A stretch of 6,310 bases of DNA from CAZCFB01 sp964511535 (lineage in GTDB: Bacteria > Myxococcota_A > Polyangia > GCA-2747355 > CAZCFB01), in NCBI GenBank assembly GCA_964511535.1, contig CAZEFW010000273.1, positions 1-6,310 on the forward strand. Direction: 5' to 3'. This document shows positions 5,637-6,310 of this stretch, piece after piece. The notes under the pieces were generated by a model. It was not told the origin of the DNA and ran no database searches. It saw nothing but the letters and a program-made list of their open reading frames with translations. Both the position numbers and the translations under genes were made by a program. Each line of letters opens with the position of its first letter. Position 1 is the first letter of the stretch.

Positions 5637-6165
5637 GGCCCAGCCTCCGGCCCAGATCGGCCAGAACATGCTCCACATGGTCTGGCCAGCCCGGATTGGC
5701 ATCCCGCTCCACAAGCCAGGGCCGGATCTCGTCCAGCTCCTCCCGTGACGGGGCCAGTGCGACGCAGTCGGTGATATCAATTGCCCGATCGCAGAGGGAG
5801 AAGACCTTGCTCCTGAGCAAGTCCATGCGGCCGAGGGTTCGGAGAGTTACCGCCTCGCCCGAGAACGCGGGCTGCAGCCGCTGCTGCCATCCATCAGGAA
5901 GGTCACGAGCCAGAGATGCAGGGCCGTTGTTGAGCCAATCCTCGCGCAGGTCGATTCCACGCCGCTGCTGCTCGACAGCAAACCGGGAGGATGCCTCTCG
6001 GATCGCATCCGGGAGCTGTGGGTGGAGGATGTCGCAGTCCTGAGTCTGCCTGGACACAACACCAAGCAGCCCGAGGGCTGCACCCCCCACGACCACCGCA
6101 GACAGGGCAAGTCCCTGCTCTGCCAGGTATGCGTCGAACTGCTCGATGGTCTCTTTGGGCCTCAT
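5626..6165 (-). CDS. Nucleotidyltransferase-fold protein (AbiEii/DUF6036-like)
   Basis: This 179-residue protein has the marks of a minimal nucleotidyltransferase: VVVGGAALGLLG (24-35) with Gly27-Gly28, followed by D43-C-D45 as the metal-binding pair, then a later helix DLLRSKVFSLCDRAIDITD (115-133) with Lys120 and Asp130/Asp133, as in AbiEii and DUF6036-type proteins. Such enzymes transfer nucleotides to RNA or protein; several relatives are toxins of toxin-antitoxin pairs. The substrate here cannot be read from sequence. ATG at 6165 is chosen because a TTGACG-17-TAGGAT promoter would start transcription at about this codon, giving a leaderless message; an AGGA eight bases upstream could serve longer transcripts. 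ATG at 6174 lies within the -10 box and the frame back to 6249 lies upstream of the promoter, so both are less likely. It is the first gene of a two-gene unit, with an 11-nt overlap to its partner. Confidence 0.8.
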   Translation of the reverse strand: MRPKETIEQFDAYLAEQGLALSAVVVGGAALGLLGVVSRQTQDCDILHPQLPDAIREASSRFAVEQQRRGIDLREDWLNNGPASLARDLPDGWQQRLQPAFSGEAVTLRTLGRMDLLRSKVFSLCDRAIDITDCVALAPSREELDEIRPWLVERDANPGWPDHVEHVLADLGRRLGHGV

Positions 6166-6167
6166 CG

Positions 6168-6186
6168 GTATCATCCTATCTGATAC
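6168..6186. promoter_or_regulatory. Operator-like inverted repeat GTATCA-N7-TGATAC over the -10 box
   Basis: Perfect 6-bp arms at 6168-6173 and 6181-6186 flank seven bases that include most of the predicted -10 hexamer (6173-6178). A protein bound here would block the promoter. This fits autorepression of a two-gene module, perhaps by the partner protein with its possible HTH. The repeat is seen directly; the regulator is inferred. Confidence 0.45.
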
Positions 6187-6201
6187 TCCTCTCCACGTCA
6201 A
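6173..6201 (-). promoter_or_regulatory. Predicted housekeeping-type promoter of the nucleotidyltransferase unit
   Basis: On the minus strand TTGACG (6201-6196) and TAGGAT (6178-6173) are separated by exactly 17 bp. The -35 matches the sigma-70 consensus at five of six positions and the -10 at four of six. Transcription would begin at about 6166, at or one base from the ATG at 6165, so the mRNA would be leaderless or nearly so. Confidence 0.5.
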
Positions 6202-6310
6202 TCCTGACCTCGCCCCATGCGCGCTATCCCCAGGCACGTCGGCTGGCATGCGGAGGATCGTTCACGCCAGCGCTATCCTCGACAAGAGCAGGCGCGCCAA
6301 TCCTCAAAAG

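Noticed and set aside
5061..5774. Plus-strand 237-codon open frame
   Set aside because: It is antisense to two genes with recognisable motifs and a coupled overlap. Its own product is a low-complexity Arg/Pro/Ala string.
5637..5780. N-terminal extension of the partner protein to 5780
   Set aside because: It only reads the nucleotidyltransferase gene out of frame. The ATG at 5636 has a well-placed GGAGG.
6166..6249. N-terminal extension of the nucleotidyltransferase to 6249
   Set aside because: The extra residues look non-coding and lie across and upstream of the predicted promoter. The conserved part begins at RPKETIEQF.

Overview
This is a GC-rich bacterial window with the layout and codon use of a deltaproteobacterial or myxobacterial-type genome. 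The taxonomic hint comes from an ECF sigma factor coupled to a membrane FecR/TPR anti-sigma-like protein, a repeat-rich lipoprotein, and strong G/C bias at third codon positions. The assignment is an inference. The run of exactly 100 N at 521-620 marks a draft scaffold with a gap of unknown size.

Layout. Positions 1-154 hold only a partial open frame on each strand, neither clearly recognised. Positions 155-417 hold no gene I can support. A secreted, cysteine-rich tandem-repeat lipoprotein gene (418-985, minus) is interrupted by the assembly gap. A 206-bp divergent intergenic region (986-1191) separates it from a three-gene plus-strand operon: an exported outer-membrane-barrel-like protein (1192-2223), an ECF sigma factor (2267-2887), and a 679-residue protein with an anti-sigma zinc motif, a membrane helix, a FecR domain and a TPR-like C-terminus (2884-4923). 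Converging on it from the right is a two-gene minus-strand unit: a nucleotidyltransferase-fold protein (5626-6165) overlapping a conserved-looking partner with a possible C-terminal HTH (4947-5636).

How the parts may work together. The divergent region carries the same bipartite motif on both strands, GGGAACG-N14-GGGCACYATGA. Each copy sits at promoter distance from the gene it would drive. The first half resembles the GGAAC-type -35 element of ECF promoters. The simplest model is that the sigma factor drives both its own operon and the repeat lipoprotein, with the FecR/TPR protein controlling the sigma factor across the inner membrane and the lipoprotein and barrel protein acting in the outer envelope.

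The nucleotidyltransferase pair looks like a toxin-antitoxin-type or defence-type module. It has a good predicted promoter (TTGACG, 17 bp, TAGGAT) whose -10 box lies inside a 6-bp-arm inverted repeat (GTATCA/TGATAC) and which would give a leaderless mRNA. That arrangement fits autorepression by the partner protein. These functional links are inferences from sequence and layout only.
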